Origin: Burkholderiaceae bacterium
Lineage (GTDB): Bacteria > Pseudomonadota > Gammaproteobacteria > Burkholderiales > Burkholderiaceae_E
NCBI GenBank assembly: GCA_023954045.1
Contig: JAMLIR010000005.1
Location: forward strand, 1 to 64,000
DNA length: 64,000 nt
Direction: 5' to 3'
Part shown: positions 1-8,752 of the stretch, piece after piece
How positions within the stretch are numbered: the stretch's first letter is position 1
Layout of the letters: each line of letters starts with the position of its first letter
The notes under the pieces: model-generated
Seen by the model: the letters and a program-made list of their open reading frames with translations, nothing else
Database searches by the model: none
Told to the model about the DNA's origin: nothing
Translations under genes and position numbers: made by a program

Positions 1-30
1 TGGTACCTGCGCGTTCGCAAGTCGCAGTAG
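1..30 (+). CDS. C-terminal tail of upstream gene, probably PrkA serine kinase (partial)
   Basis: The first ten codons are open and end in TAG at 28-30 (last residues WYLRVRKSQ), 11 bases before the yeaH start. Too little is visible to identify the protein from sequence. The guess of PrkA/YeaG comes only from context: the next two genes are YeaH and SpoVR, which commonly follow prkA in proteobacteria. Confidence 0.45.
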   Translation, partial: WYLRVRKSQ

Positions 31-41
31 GCGAGAAGGCC

Positions 42-1328
42 GTGTCGGTGATCATCGATCGCAGGCCGAACGACCGCAGCGGCAGCGCGGTCAATCGCGA
101 GCGTTTCATGCGCCGTTACCGTGCGCAGATCCGGCGCGCGGTGGACGACATGGTCGCCGACCGCTCGATCCGGGACATGGAACGCGGCGGCAAGGTCGGC
201 ATCCCGACCCGGGACATCTCGGAACCCGTGTTCCGGCACGGTGCCGGCGGCGACCACGAGTACGTCCACCCCGGCAACCGGGACTTCCAGTCCGGCGACC
301 GGCTGCCCCGCCCGAAGGGCGGCGAGGGCGGCGGCGGGGGAAGCGCCGGCGGCGACGGCGACGGCACCGACGAGTTCTCGTTCACGCTGTCGCGCGAAGA
401 GTTCATGCAGATCTTCTTCGACGACCTGGAGCTGCCGCGGCTGGCCCGAACCGTGCTCGGGGAGATCCGCGAGCAGCGGCCGCAGCGCGCCGGCTACGCC
501 ACGCACGGCACGCCGGCCAACCTGGCGGTCGCCCGCTCGCTGCGCAATGCGCTCGGCCGACGGCTCGCGCTCACCGCGGCGGCGCGCCGCGAGCTCGCGC
601 GGGTCACCGCGCTCGCGCAGGCCGACCCGCCCGCCGCCGACGACGGGGCCGGCGCGGCCGCGCGCGGCGCCGACGCGCTGGTCGCGCGGCTCGAACGCCG
701 GATCGCGCGCGTGCCGTTCCTGGAGGAGATCGACCTTCGCTATCGCCACCGCACGATGGTGGCGCAGCCGGTCGCGCGCGCCGTCATGTTCTGCCTGATG
801 GACGTGTCGGCGTCGATGGACCAGGACAAGAAGGACCTCGCCAAGCGCTTCTTCACGCTGCTGCACCTGTTCCTCGCGCGAAAGTACGAGCACGTCGACG
901 TGGTGTTCATCCGTCACACCGACGATGCCGAGGAGGTCGACGAGGAGCGCTTCTTCCACGACCGCAAGACCGGCGGCACGGTGGTGCTGTCGGCACTGGC
1001 GCTGATGAACCGGATCGTCGAGGAGCGCTACGCGCAGGCCGGCTGGAACGTCTACGGCGCGCAGGCCTCGGACGGCGACGCGTTCGGCGCCGACCCCGAG
1101 AAGAGCCGCGGGTTCCTCGAGTCGACGCTGCTGCCGCGCGTGCGCCACTTCGCCTACGTCGAGGTGTCGGACGACGACACCGCGACGACGACGCTGTCGG
1201 CCGCCTACCGGCGCATCGAGGCCCGGCAATTCGCGATGCGCGAGGTCCGCGAACCCCGCGACATCTGGCCCGTGTTCCGCGGCCTGTTCCAGCGCGCGCC
1301 CGGGGGCGCTGGCGCGGCCGGCGCGTGA
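42..1328 (+). CDS. yeaH: YeaH/YhbH family protein (DUF444)
   Basis: This 428-residue protein is a cytosolic stress/starvation protein of the YeaH/YhbH family and has no known catalytic activity. The N-terminus (IIDRRPNDRSGSAVNRERF) is characteristic of the family. A Gly/Asp-rich linker covers roughly residues 90-110. The C-terminal half contains a von Willebrand A-like region with MDVSASM near residue 250, which resembles a metal-binding DxSxS site. The start is GTG at 42, 11 bases after the preceding stop, with GAGAAGG upstream. It sits between a probable prkA tail and spoVR. In enterobacteria YeaG and YeaH act together under nutrient stress, so the three genes here are probably one operon. 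Assignment is secure; the molecular role is not known. Confidence 0.93.
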   Translation: MSVIIDRRPNDRSGSAVNRERFMRRYRAQIRRAVDDMVADRSIRDMERGGKVGIPTRDISEPVFRHGAGGDHEYVHPGNRDFQSGDRLPRPKGGEGGGGGSAGGDGDGTDEFSFTLSREEFMQIFFDDLELPRLARTVLGEIREQRPQRAGYATHGTPANLAVARSLRNALGRRLALTAAARRELARVTALAQADPPAADDGAGAAARGADALVARLERRIARVPFLEEIDLRYRHRTMVAQPVARAVMFCLMDVSASMDQDKKDLAKRFFTLLHLFLARKYEHVDVVFIRHTDDAEEVDEERFFHDRKTGGTVVLSALALMNRIVEERYAQAGWNVYGAQASDGDAFGADPEKSRGFLESTLLPRVRHFAYVEVSDDDTATTTLSAAYRRIEARQFAMREVREPRDIWPVFRGLFQRAPGGAGAAGA

Positions 1329-1356
1329 CGGGGAACCTGGGCAGGAGCGCCGGGCG

Positions 1357-2850
1357 ATGCCGACCCCGATCTCCACCGGCTCGGAGTGGACCTTCGACCT
1401 GCTCGCCCGCTACGACGAGGCGATCGGACGGATCGCGCGCGACGAGTACGGCCTGGACTGCTATGCCAACCAGATCGAGGTGATCGACAGCCGGCAGATG
1501 CTCGACGCCTACGCGACGACCGGCCTGCCCGTCGGCTATCCGCACTGGAGCTTCGGCAAGTCGTTCATCGCCCACGAGCACGCGTACCGCAAGGGCGCGC
1601 GCGGGCTCGCATACGAGATCGTCATCAACTCGGACCCCTGCATCGCCTACCTGATGGAGGAGAACCCGATGCCGCTGCAGGCGCTGGTGATCGCCCACGC
1701 CTGCTACGGCCACAACTCGTTCTTCAAGGGCAACTACCTGTTCCGGCAGTGGACCGCGGCCGATGCGATCGTCGACTACATGGTGTTCGCGCGGCGCTAC
1801 GTGATGGAGTGCGAGGAACGCCACGGCGCCGCCGCGGTCGAGGAAGTGATCGACGCGTGCCACGCGCTGATGAACCACGGCGTCGACCGCTACCGCCATC
1901 CGCGCCCGCTGTCGGCCGACGCCGAGCGGGCGCGCTTGCGCGAGCGCGAGGCGTGGACCCAGCACCGCCACGACGAGATCTGGCGCACGCTGCCGCCGCA
2001 AGCCGCGAAGCCCGGACAGCCGGCGGGCGGCGCACGACGCGACGAGCCGCACGAGAACCTGCTGTATTTCGTCGAGAAGCACTCGCCACGGCTTGCGCAG
2101 TGGGAACGCGAGCTGGTGCGCATCGTGCGCAAGGTCGCGCAGTACTTCTACCCCCAGGGCCTGACCAAGGTCATGAACGAGGGCTGGGCGACCTTCTGGC
2201 ACTACACGCTGCTGAACCGGCTGTACGACCACGGGCTGGCGGACGACGGCTTCATGATCGAGTTCCTCGAGTCGCACACCAACGTCGTCGCGCAGCGCGG
2301 CTTCGACGAGCCGGGCTATTCCGGCTGCAACCCGTACGCGCTCGGCTTCGCGATGTTCTCGGACATCCGCCGCATCTGCGAGCGCCCGACCGACGAGGAC
2401 CGGCAGTGGTTTCCCGAGATCGCCGGCGCCGACTGGCGCTCGGTGCTCGACTTCGCGATGCGCAACTTCAAGGACGAGTCGTTCGTCGCGCAGTTCCTGT
2501 CGCCGCGGCTGATCCGCGAATTCCGGCTGTTCGCGATCGCCGACCAGGAGGGCGACCCGATGCTCGAAGTCGCGTGCATCCACAACGATGCGGGCTACCG
2601 GCGGGTGCGCAAGCTGCTCGCCGCGCACTTCGATCGCGACGCCCGCCTGCCCGACATCCAGGTGGCGGGCTTCGAGCGGGACGGCGACCGCAGCCTCACG
2701 CTGCGCCACGTCCGGCACCGCGGGCGTCCGCTCGACGACGACGCCGAGCGTGTTCTGGCCCACCTGCAGCGGCTGTGGGGCTTCACCGTCCGGATGCAGA
2801 CGGTCGACCCCGACGGCGAGCCGTGCGCCGAGACGATGATCGCCGACTGA
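1357..2850 (+). CDS. spoVR: SpoVR family protein
   Basis: The 497-residue product matches the SpoVR/YcgB family, with the N-terminal run WTFDLLARYDEAIGRIA and the conserved middle block around NEGWATFWHYTLLNRLYD. The family is named for a Bacillus sporulation gene but is widespread in non-sporulating proteobacteria, where it accompanies PrkA and YeaH; its biochemical function is unknown. It starts at ATG 1357, 28 bases after yeaH, with GGCAGGAGCG upstream, and is almost certainly cotranscribed with yeaH. It ends at TGA 2850 and a GC-rich hairpin follows before the next operon. No truncation or missing block was noticed. Confidence 0.93.
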   Translation: MPTPISTGSEWTFDLLARYDEAIGRIARDEYGLDCYANQIEVIDSRQMLDAYATTGLPVGYPHWSFGKSFIAHEHAYRKGARGLAYEIVINSDPCIAYLMEENPMPLQALVIAHACYGHNSFFKGNYLFRQWTAADAIVDYMVFARRYVMECEERHGAAAVEEVIDACHALMNHGVDRYRHPRPLSADAERARLREREAWTQHRHDEIWRTLPPQAAKPGQPAGGARRDEPHENLLYFVEKHSPRLAQWERELVRIVRKVAQYFYPQGLTKVMNEGWATFWHYTLLNRLYDHGLADDGFMIEFLESHTNVVAQRGFDEPGYSGCNPYALGFAMFSDIRRICERPTDEDRQWFPEIAGADWRSVLDFAMRNFKDESFVAQFLSPRLIREFRLFAIADQEGDPMLEVACIHNDAGYRRVRKLLAAHFDRDARLPDIQVAGFERDGDRSLTLRHVRHRGRPLDDDAERVLAHLQRLWGFTVRMQTVDPDGEPCAETMIAD

Positions 2851-2863
2851 GACTCGAGTGCCC

Positions 2864-2884
2864 GTCCGGCCGGGGTCGCCGGAC
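2864..2884. terminator. Hairpin after spoVR (possible terminator, no U-tract)
   Basis: GTCCGGC (2864-2870) and GCCGGAC (2878-2884) form a perfect 7-bp stem with a 7-base loop between spoVR and the next response regulator. No T-run follows, so it may be a Rho-dependent boundary or simply GC-rich noise. A TATGCT sequence at 2894-2899 could be the -10 of the next operon. Confidence 0.3.
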
Positions 2885-2926
2885 CGGACACGGTATGCTG
2901 GCAGCCGGGATTCGTGGCTGCGCGCA

Positions 2927-3604
2927 ATGAGAGTGCTTCTCGTCGAAGACGACCGGATGATCGGGCAGGCGGTGCAGACCGCGCTGCGGCAGGACGGTTA
3001 CGCGGTCGATTGGGTGCGCGACGCGGAAACCGCCGACACGGCGCTCAGCACCGCGGATTTCGACCTGGTGCTGCTCGACCTGGGGCTGCCCGGGCGAGAC
3101 GGCGTCGCGCTGCTGCGCGCGATGCGCGCGCGCCACGACGCGACGCCGGTGCTGATCGTCACCGCGCGAGACGACGTGCAGGACCGCGTGGGCGGACTCG
3201 ACGCTGGCGCCGACGACTATTTGGTCAAGCCCTTCGACCTCGACGAACTCGGCGCGCGAATGCGCGCGCTGCTGCGTCGCAGCGCCGGGCGCGGCGAGGC
3301 GGTCTTCGAGCATCGCGGCGTGCGCATCGACCCGGCGACCCGCGAAGTCACCCGCGACGGCGAGCCGGTCACGCTGTCACCGCGCGAATTCGCGGTCCTC
3401 GAGGCGCTGCTGCTGCGCCCCGGCGCGGTGCTCTCGCGCGCCCAGCTCGAGGACCGGCTCTACGGCTGGGGCGAATCCGTCGAGAGCAACGCGGTCGAGG
3501 TCTACATCCACGGCTTGCGCCGCAAGCTCGGCCACGACTTCGTCCAGAACGTCCGCGGGGTCGGCTACTTCGTGCCGAAGGCGGATTCGCAGGGACCGGG
3601 ATGA
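2927..3604 (+). CDS. OmpR/PhoB-family response regulator (QseB/PmrA-like)
   Basis: A 225-residue DNA-binding response regulator. The receiver domain (about 1-115) has the acidic pocket E8/D9/D10, phosphoacceptor D51 in LLDLGLPG and K101 in LVKPFD. The winged-helix output domain ends in NVRGVGYFVPK. ATG 2927 is chosen over the longer in-frame opening at 2858 because the receiver fold begins directly there. The stop overlaps the kinase start (ATGA, 3601-3604), so the two are translationally coupled. The sequence style and the direct repeat of PmrA/QseB type at 4931-4947 suggest membership of the QseB/PmrA branch, controlling the downstream protease gene; the signal is unknown. Confidence 0.9.
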   Translation: MRVLLVEDDRMIGQAVQTALRQDGYAVDWVRDAETADTALSTADFDLVLLDLGLPGRDGVALLRAMRARHDATPVLIVTARDDVQDRVGGLDAGADDYLVKPFDLDELGARMRALLRRSAGRGEAVFEHRGVRIDPATREVTRDGEPVTLSPREFAVLEALLLRPGAVLSRAQLEDRLYGWGESVESNAVEVYIHGLRRKLGHDFVQNVRGVGYFVPKADSQGPG

Positions 3605-4935
3605 GCGCACCGTCGATCCGCGCCCGACTCCTGCTGTCGCTGCTGCCGCTGTTCATCCTCGCCGAGGCCGTCATCGGGACGGTCAGCTATCGCTACGTGT
3701 TGCGCGAGAGCCACGAGCTGTTCGACTACCACCTGCGCCAGATGGCGTTGTCGCTGCGCGACCAGGGCGCGGTCCTGCCTCCGCCCGGCCCGCCGGACGA
3801 CCGCGAGCAGTTCGACTTCGTCGTTCAGATCTGGAGCGCCGACGGGTCCAAGATCTACCTTTCGCACACGCGCTCGCGCGCGCGGCTGCCCGAGCGGGCC
3901 ACGCTCGGCTTCGCCGACGTGGTGACCGAGGGCGAGCGCTGGCGGGTCTACAGCACGCTGGCCGGCGGGCGCGTGATCCAGGTCGGGCAGCCGTTCGAGG
4001 TGCGCGAGCGCATCGCCGCCGCCGCCGCGCTGCGCAGCCTGACGCCGCTGCTGATCTTCGCGCCGCTCGTCGCGCTGGCGATCTGGTGGCTGGTCGGGCA
4101 GTCGCTGCGGCCGGTCGAGCGGATCGCCTCCGAACTGAAGCGCCGCGACGCCCAACGGCTCGACCCGGTCCCCGAGGAGGAGTTGCCGACCGAGGTCGAG
4201 CCGATGGTCCGGTCGCTGAACGGGCTGCTCGAGCGACTGCGACGCGCGTTCGCGACCCAGCGCGCGTTCGTCGCCGACGCCGCGCACGAGCTGCGCACGC
4301 CGATCGCGGCGCTCAAGCTGCAGGCGGGGCTGGTGGCCCGCGCACGCGACGAAGCCTCGCGCGGCGAGGCGCTGCGGGAGCTCAATGCCGGCATCGACCG
4401 GTCCGCCCACCTGATCGACCAGCTGCTGACTCTGGCGCGCAGCGAGCCCGAGGCGCGCGCGGCGGCCGGAGCCGCCACCGTCGACCTCGCGCGCATCGCC
4501 GGCGACGCGGTCGCGCAGATGCTGCCGCTGGCGCAGGCGCGCGGATCACGGGTCGAATTCGCCGCTGCGGGAACGGCCGAGATCCCGGGCGACGCCAGCG
4601 CGCTGCACAGCCTGGTGCGCAACCTGATCGACAACGCCCTCAGGCACACGCCGAACGGCAGCCGGATCGAGGTCGCGGTGACCGACGCCGGGCAGGCGGT
4701 GTGCCTGAGCGTCGACGACAACGGCCCCGGCATTCCGGTCGAGGAGCGCGAGCGGGTGTTCGATCGCTTCTACGGGCGCAGCGCCGGCGACGACGCGGGC
4801 AGCGGCCTCGGGCTCGCGATCGTCAAGGCGGTGGTCGACCGTCACGGCGGGCGCATCGAGCTCGCGCAGTCGGAGCTCGGCGGGCTTCGGGTCGCGGTGC
4901 ACCTCCCGCGCGCCGCGCAGGCCACCGCGACTTAA
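3601..4935 (+). CDS. Sensor histidine kinase (QseC/PmrB-like)
   Basis: A 444-residue inner-membrane sensor kinase partner of the preceding regulator. The first transmembrane segment is near residues 9-30, a periplasmic domain follows to about 145, and the second segment (LLIFAPLVALAIWWLVG) leads to a HAMP region. The phosphoacceptor H229 lies in DAAHELRTP. N, G1 and G2 boxes are visible (NLIDNALRHTP, DDNGPGIP, GSGLGLAIVKAV). The periplasmic domain plan (short, starting with a HELFDYHLRQMAL-like run) fits the QseC/TctE group. It overlaps the regulator by four bases and its stop codon lies inside a predicted regulator-binding repeat, so the repeat probably serves the htrA promoter. Confidence 0.9.
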   Translation: MSAPSIRARLLLSLLPLFILAEAVIGTVSYRYVLRESHELFDYHLRQMALSLRDQGAVLPPPGPPDDREQFDFVVQIWSADGSKIYLSHTRSRARLPERATLGFADVVTEGERWRVYSTLAGGRVIQVGQPFEVRERIAAAAALRSLTPLLIFAPLVALAIWWLVGQSLRPVERIASELKRRDAQRLDPVPEEELPTEVEPMVRSLNGLLERLRRAFATQRAFVADAAHELRTPIAALKLQAGLVARARDEASRGEALRELNAGIDRSAHLIDQLLTLARSEPEARAAAGAATVDLARIAGDAVAQMLPLAQARGSRVEFAAAGTAEIPGDASALHSLVRNLIDNALRHTPNGSRIEVAVTDAGQAVCLSVDDNGPGIPVEERERVFDRFYGRSAGDDAGSGLGLAIVKAVVDRHGGRIELAQSELGGLRVAVHLPRAAQATAT

Positions 4936-4947
4936 GGATCGTCTAAG
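4931..4947 (+). promoter_or_regulatory. PmrA/QseB-type direct repeat upstream of the HtrA gene
   Basis: CTTAAG-GATCG-TCTAAG: two 6-mers in direct orientation with a 5-base spacer, the layout known for PmrA/QseB-type regulators (YTTAAK-N5-YTTAAK); the second half has mismatches. A possible -10 (TATCGT, 4958-4963) follows 10 bases later, a spacing that would suit activation. It overlaps the kinase stop codon and lies about 60 bases before the protease start. The match is by eye. Confidence 0.55.
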
Positions 4948-5007
4948 GCTGGCCGCCTATCGTGCGGCAACCGGGAATTGTCCGATTCGCACGACGGGAA
5001 TCCACGG

Positions 5008-6480
5008 ATGACACGAAAATCGTCGGTGGCCGCGCTGGCCGCAGCAAGCCTGCTCGGCGTCGGCACCGCATACGGCTGGAGCCTGAATCCGGCCGACTGG
5101 TTCGCGAAGACGAGCACGGTCGCCTCGGGCGCGCCGCAGCCCGCGCCGGGCGCAGCATCGCAGGGGCTCGTCGCGCCCACCACCGCGCCGGACTACCGGA
5201 CCATCTTCCAGCGCTTCGGCCCGGCCGTCGTCGGCATCACCGTCGAAGGCTCGGTTCCGGCAGTGCGCCAGCGCGCGCCCGAATTCGAAGACGACCCGTA
5301 CTTCCGCTTCTACCGCGGGCTGCCGGTGCCGCCGATGCCACGCGGCGACCTGCCGCTTCACGGGCAGGGCTCGGGCTTCATCGTCAGCGAGGACGGCCTG
5401 GTCCTCACCAACGCGCACGTGGTGCGCGACGCGAGCAGCGTCACGGTCAAGCTCGCCGACCGGCGCGAGTTCGAGGCGAGCGTGCTCGGCGTCGACCCCG
5501 CGACCGACGTCGCCGTGCTGCGGATCAAGGCCGACGGCCTGCCGACCGTGCAGCTGGGCAACCCGTCGGAACTGGCCGTCGGCGACTACGTGCTGGCGAT
5601 CGGCTCGCCGTTCGGCTTCGAGCAGAGCGCGACTTCCGGCATCGTCAGCGCCAAGGGGCGTTCGCTGCCCGGCGACACCTACGTGCCGTTCATCCAGACC
5701 GACGTCGCGGTCAATCCGGGGAACTCCGGCGGCCCGCTGTTCGACGCGCGCGGCCGGGTCGTCGGCATCAATTCGCAGATCTACTCGCGCACCGGCGGCT
5801 ACCAGGGGCTGTCGTTCGCGATCCCGATCGACGTCGCGGTGCGGATCAAGGACCAGATCCTCGCCACCGGAAGCGTCAGGCACGCGCGGCTGGGCGTCAC
5901 GGTGCAGGAGCTGAACCAGGGGCTCGCCGAGTCGTTCAAGCTCGACAGCCCGAGGGGCGCGCTGGTCTCCAGCGTCGCGCCGGGCAGCGCCGCCGAGAAG
6001 GCCGGGCTGCGCCCGGGGGACGTGGTGCTGGCGCTCGACGGCCAGCGCGTCGAGCGCTCGGGCGACCTCGCGGCGATGGTCGGCAAGTCGAAGCCCGGCG
6101 ATCGCGTGAACCTCGACGTCGTACGCCAGGGCAAGCGCGAGCAGCTGACGGCGGTGCTCGCGGAGCTCGCGAGCGGCGCCGAGACCGTCGTCCAGCAAGC
6201 GCCGGAACGAAGCGAACGGCGCCTCGGCATCGCGGTGCGCCCGCTCGCGCCCCAGGAACGGCAGGCGACGCGGCTGAATGCGGGACTCGTCGTCGAGGAC
6301 GTCTCCGGTCCGGCGCAGCGCGCCGGCATCGAGCCCGGAGACGTGATCCTGTCGGTCAACGGCAAACCGGTCGCGAGCGTCGAGCAGCTGCGCGCGCTGG
6401 TCAACGGCGACGCGCGCCAACTCGCGTTGCTGGTGCAGCGCGGGGAGCTGCGCATCTTCGTGCCCGTGCGGCTGGGATGA
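5008..6480 (+). CDS. Periplasmic serine protease, DegP/HtrA (MucD-like), with two PDZ domains
   Basis: A 490-residue S1C protease/chaperone for misfolded envelope proteins. The N-terminus has a hydrophobic export segment ([17 protein letters not shown]). The trypsin-like domain carries the triad H137 (LTNAHVV), D167 (PATDVAVL) and S240 (NPGNSGGPL). Two PDZ domains follow, starting near residues 290 and 395, each with a carboxylate-loop-like sequence and a PGDV(I/V)L turn. ATG 5008 is preferred to the in-frame TTG at 4978 because the export signal begins there. It follows a two-component system and a regulator-type repeat, so it is probably an envelope-stress output of that system. A small gene follows after 14 bases. 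Which Deg paralogue it is cannot be settled here. Confidence 0.92.
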   Translation: MTRKSSVAALAAASLLGVGTAYGWSLNPADWFAKTSTVASGAPQPAPGAASQGLVAPTTAPDYRTIFQRFGPAVVGITVEGSVPAVRQRAPEFEDDPYFRFYRGLPVPPMPRGDLPLHGQGSGFIVSEDGLVLTNAHVVRDASSVTVKLADRREFEASVLGVDPATDVAVLRIKADGLPTVQLGNPSELAVGDYVLAIGSPFGFEQSATSGIVSAKGRSLPGDTYVPFIQTDVAVNPGNSGGPLFDARGRVVGINSQIYSRTGGYQGLSFAIPIDVAVRIKDQILATGSVRHARLGVTVQELNQGLAESFKLDSPRGALVSSVAPGSAAEKAGLRPGDVVLALDGQRVERSGDLAAMVGKSKPGDRVNLDVVRQGKREQLTAVLAELASGAETVVQQAPERSERRLGIAVRPLAPQERQATRLNAGLVVEDVSGPAQRAGIEPGDVILSVNGKPVASVEQLRALVNGDARQLALLVQRGELRIFVPVRLG

Positions 6481-6494
6481 ACAGGGAGCGAACG

Positions 6495-6719
6495 ATGCGA
6501 AACCATCGACCCGTGGTCCGTGCGCTGCTGATGACGACCGCCGTCGCGTGGTCGATCGGCGCGCGCCTGCCCGGCTCCGAAGCCGATCCGCAGGCGCCGG
6601 CGGAGTGGTCCGGAAGCGCCGACGAGGCGCGCCGCCAGGCCGGCCCGGTCGTGCTGCCGTTTCGCGGCAGCGTCCGGTCCCCGAACGCCGACGCCGCGCC
6701 CGAGCGCGGCGCAACCTGA
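6495..6719 (+). CDS. Small hypothetical secreted protein linked to HtrA
   Basis: A 74-residue product that I do not recognise. ATG 6495 is preceded by AGGGAGCG at good spacing; an in-frame ATG at 6477 overlaps the protease stop. The N-terminus is basic then hydrophobic (RALLMTTAVAWSIGA), like a signal peptide or anchor, and the rest is polar and Ala/Pro-rich with no Cys. Its position 14 bases after the protease indicates cotranscription, so a periplasmic accessory or substrate role is possible. It could also be a non-functional reading frame, since high-GC DNA gives many chance frames; the good ribosome-binding site argues for a real gene. Confidence 0.5.
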   Translation: MRNHRPVVRALLMTTAVAWSIGARLPGSEADPQAPAEWSGSADEARRQAGPVVLPFRGSVRSPNADAAPERGAT

Positions 6720-6726
6720 GGCCGGG

Positions 6727-8682
6727 TCAGCACTCGCGGGCGCTGCGCGTCGCGCTGCCGCGCGCGAAGCGACGCTCGAGCTCGTCGGCCGGCATGGCCG
6801 GCGCGAACAGGAAGCCCTGCCCTTCGTCGCATCCGATGCCCTGCAGGAAGCGCATCTGCTCCTCGTTCTCGACGCCTTCGGCGACGACCCGCAGGCCCAG
6901 GCTCGCCGCCAGCCCGGCGATCGCGCGCACGATCGTCGCGTCGTCGGGATCGGCAGGAATGTCGCGCACGAACGAGCGGTCGATCTTCAGCAGGTGCACC
7001 GGGAACCGCTTCAGGTAGGCCAGGCTCGAGTATCCGGTCCCGAAGTCGTCGATCGACATCCTGATCCCGAGCGAGGCCAGCGCCCGCAGCGTCGCGAGCG
7101 TCTGGCCGCTGTCGTGCATCAGCGTCGACTCGGTGATCTCGATCTCGATCGTCCGGGGATCGACGCCCGCGTCGCCGATGACCGTCCCGACCCAGCCGGC
7201 GAGGTCCGCGCTGCGGAACTGCTGGGCCGACAGGTTCACCGCGACCGAGCCGGGCAGGAAACCGCGCTCGCGCCACGCGCGCTGCTGGCGACAGGCCTCC
7301 TCGAGCACCCACCGGCCGATCGGGTGGATGAGGCCGGTTTCCTCGGCCAGCGGGATGAACTCGGCCGGGCTGATCATCCCGCGCCGCGGATGCCGCCACC
7401 GCACCAGCGCCTCGGCCGCGACCAGCTCGCGGTGCAGGAGGTCGAAGCGCGGCTGGTAGTGCAGCAGCAGCTCGCCGCGCGCGATCGCACCGTGCAGCTC
7501 GTTCTCCAGCTGCAGCCGCTGCGTCGACGCGCGCTGGATGTGCTCGGTGAAGAACCGGAAGCAGTGGCGGCCATCCGACTTCGCGTGGTACATCGCCGCG
7601 TCCGCGCGGCTGAGCAGCGTCTGCGCGTCCTCGCCGTCGCGCGGGAAGACGCTGATGCCGATCGACGGCGTCACGCGCAGCGAGTAACCGGTGATGTCGT
7701 AGGGCAGCGACAGGCATTCGAGCAGCCGGTCCGCCACGGCCACGGCGTCCTCGGGGCCGGCGGCTTCTCCCAGGACCAGCACGAACTCGTCGCCGCCGAA
7801 GCGCGCGACGGTGTCGCCGGGGCGCAGCACCTCGCCGAGGCGCAGCGCGACCGCCTTGAGCAGCGCGTCGCCGACCGCGTGGCCGAGCGAGTCGTTGATC
7901 GTCTTGAAGCGGTCGAGGTCGATGAAGACCACGGCTGCGTGACCCTGGTCCTCGCGCGCGGCCGCCAGCGCCTGCTCGAGCCGCTTTTGCAGCAGGCGCC
8001 GGTTCGGCAGTCCGGTGAGCACGTCGTGGTGCGCGAGGTGCCGGATGCGCCGCTCGGCGGTCTCGCGCTCGGCGATCTCGTCGCGCAGCCGCGCGTTGGC
8101 CTCGGCCAGCGCCTCGGTGCGCTCGCGAACGCGGATCTCCAGTTCGTCGTGGGCGCGCCTGAGCGCCTCGACCGAGCGCCGGTGTTCGGTGATGTCCTCG
8201 ACGATCCAGATCGTCCCGCCCCTGGTCGGGTGCGTCGGGTCGACCGACTTGGCGCGGATGCGCGCCAGGAAGCTGCCGCCGTCGCGGCGCAGGATCTCGT
8301 GCTCGAAGTCGACCGATTGGCCGCGGGCGAGCAGCGGCCCGACGTAGGCGCCGATCTCGGCGTGCTCCCGCCGCGAGCGCCAGACGACGTAGCCGGGCTG
8401 GCCGGCCAGCGTCCCGCGCGGCCACCCGAGCATCTCCTCGAAGCGCGGGTTGACGTGCTCGAAGCGCTGGTCGCGGGTGAAGCCGATCCCGATCGAGGCG
8501 TTCTCGAGGATCGCCTCGTACTTGAGCAGCATGTGGCGCAGCGAACGCTCCTCGCGCAAGCGCGCTTCCGGGGCGGTCTTCACCAGGAGTTCGGCCGGAA
8601 CGTGAGCCACTTGGGAGGATTCGTCGTCGGGGGTTCGCGCCGGGGGGTTCGCACCGGGGGGTTCGAAATTGCACCGGCTCAC
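6727..8682 (-). CDS. PAS-GGDEF-EAL cyclic-di-GMP signalling protein
   Basis: A bifunctional-type protein of about 651 residues for c-di-GMP synthesis and breakdown. From the N-terminus it has a PAS domain (from [15 protein letters not shown]), a PAC-like segment, a coiled-coil linker ([19 protein letters not shown]), a GGDEF domain with intact FGGDEF, and an EAL domain with [39 protein letters not shown] and EGQGF. All metal and catalytic residues that I can check are present, so both activities are possible. No membrane segment is seen. The start is uncertain: GTG 8682 is used, but GTG 8610 and ATG 8532 are alternatives, and a short tandem repeat lies between 8629 and 8665. It is downstream of the Pds kinase on the same strand. 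Confidence 0.85.
   Translation of the reverse strand: MSRCNFEPPGANPPARTPDDESSQVAHVPAELLVKTAPEARLREERSLRHMLLKYEAILENASIGIGFTRDQRFEHVNPRFEEMLGWPRGTLAGQPGYVVWRSRREHAEIGAYVGPLLARGQSVDFEHEILRRDGGSFLARIRAKSVDPTHPTRGGTIWIVEDITEHRRSVEALRRAHDELEIRVRERTEALAEANARLRDEIAERETAERRIRHLAHHDVLTGLPNRRLLQKRLEQALAAAREDQGHAAVVFIDLDRFKTINDSLGHAVGDALLKAVALRLGEVLRPGDTVARFGGDEFVLVLGEAAGPEDAVAVADRLLECLSLPYDITGYSLRVTPSIGISVFPRDGEDAQTLLSRADAAMYHAKSDGRHCFRFFTEHIQRASTQRLQLENELHGAIARGELLLHYQPRFDLLHRELVAAEALVRWRHPRRGMISPAEFIPLAEETGLIHPIGRWVLEEACRQQRAWRERGFLPGSVAVNLSAQQFRSADLAGWVGTVIGDAGVDPRTIEIEITESTLMHDSGQTLATLRALASLGIRMSIDDFGTGYSSLAYLKRFPVHLLKIDRSFVRDIPADPDDATIVRAIAGLAASLGLRVVAEGVENEEQMRFLQGIGCDEGQGFLFAPAMPADELERRFARGSATRSAREC
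8629..8665. repeat. Three-copy tandem repeat of about 14 bp at the 5' end of the GGDEF-EAL gene
   Basis: GGGGGTTCGCGCC (8629-8641), GGGGGGTTCGCACC (8642-8655) and GGGGGGTTCG (8656-8665) are head-to-tail copies. The unit is 13-14 bases, not a multiple of three, so if the region is translated a copy-number change would shift the frame. It may instead be untranslated leader, which would favour a start downstream at 8610 or 8532. Confidence 0.6.
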
Positions 8683-8752
8683 CAGTACAAGGCGAGCCGG
8701 CCCCCTCGCGCACAGCGCGGCCGACGGATGGCCGGCCGCGCGCGCCTGCCGG

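Noticed and set aside
907-2763. 618-codon open frame antisense to yeaH and spoVR
   Set aside because: Low-complexity Arg/Val/Asp-rich translation with no family features. It is a shadow of high-GC coding sequence, as are the other long frames of this kind across the window, including 22311-25940, 28673-31945 and 46470-51179.
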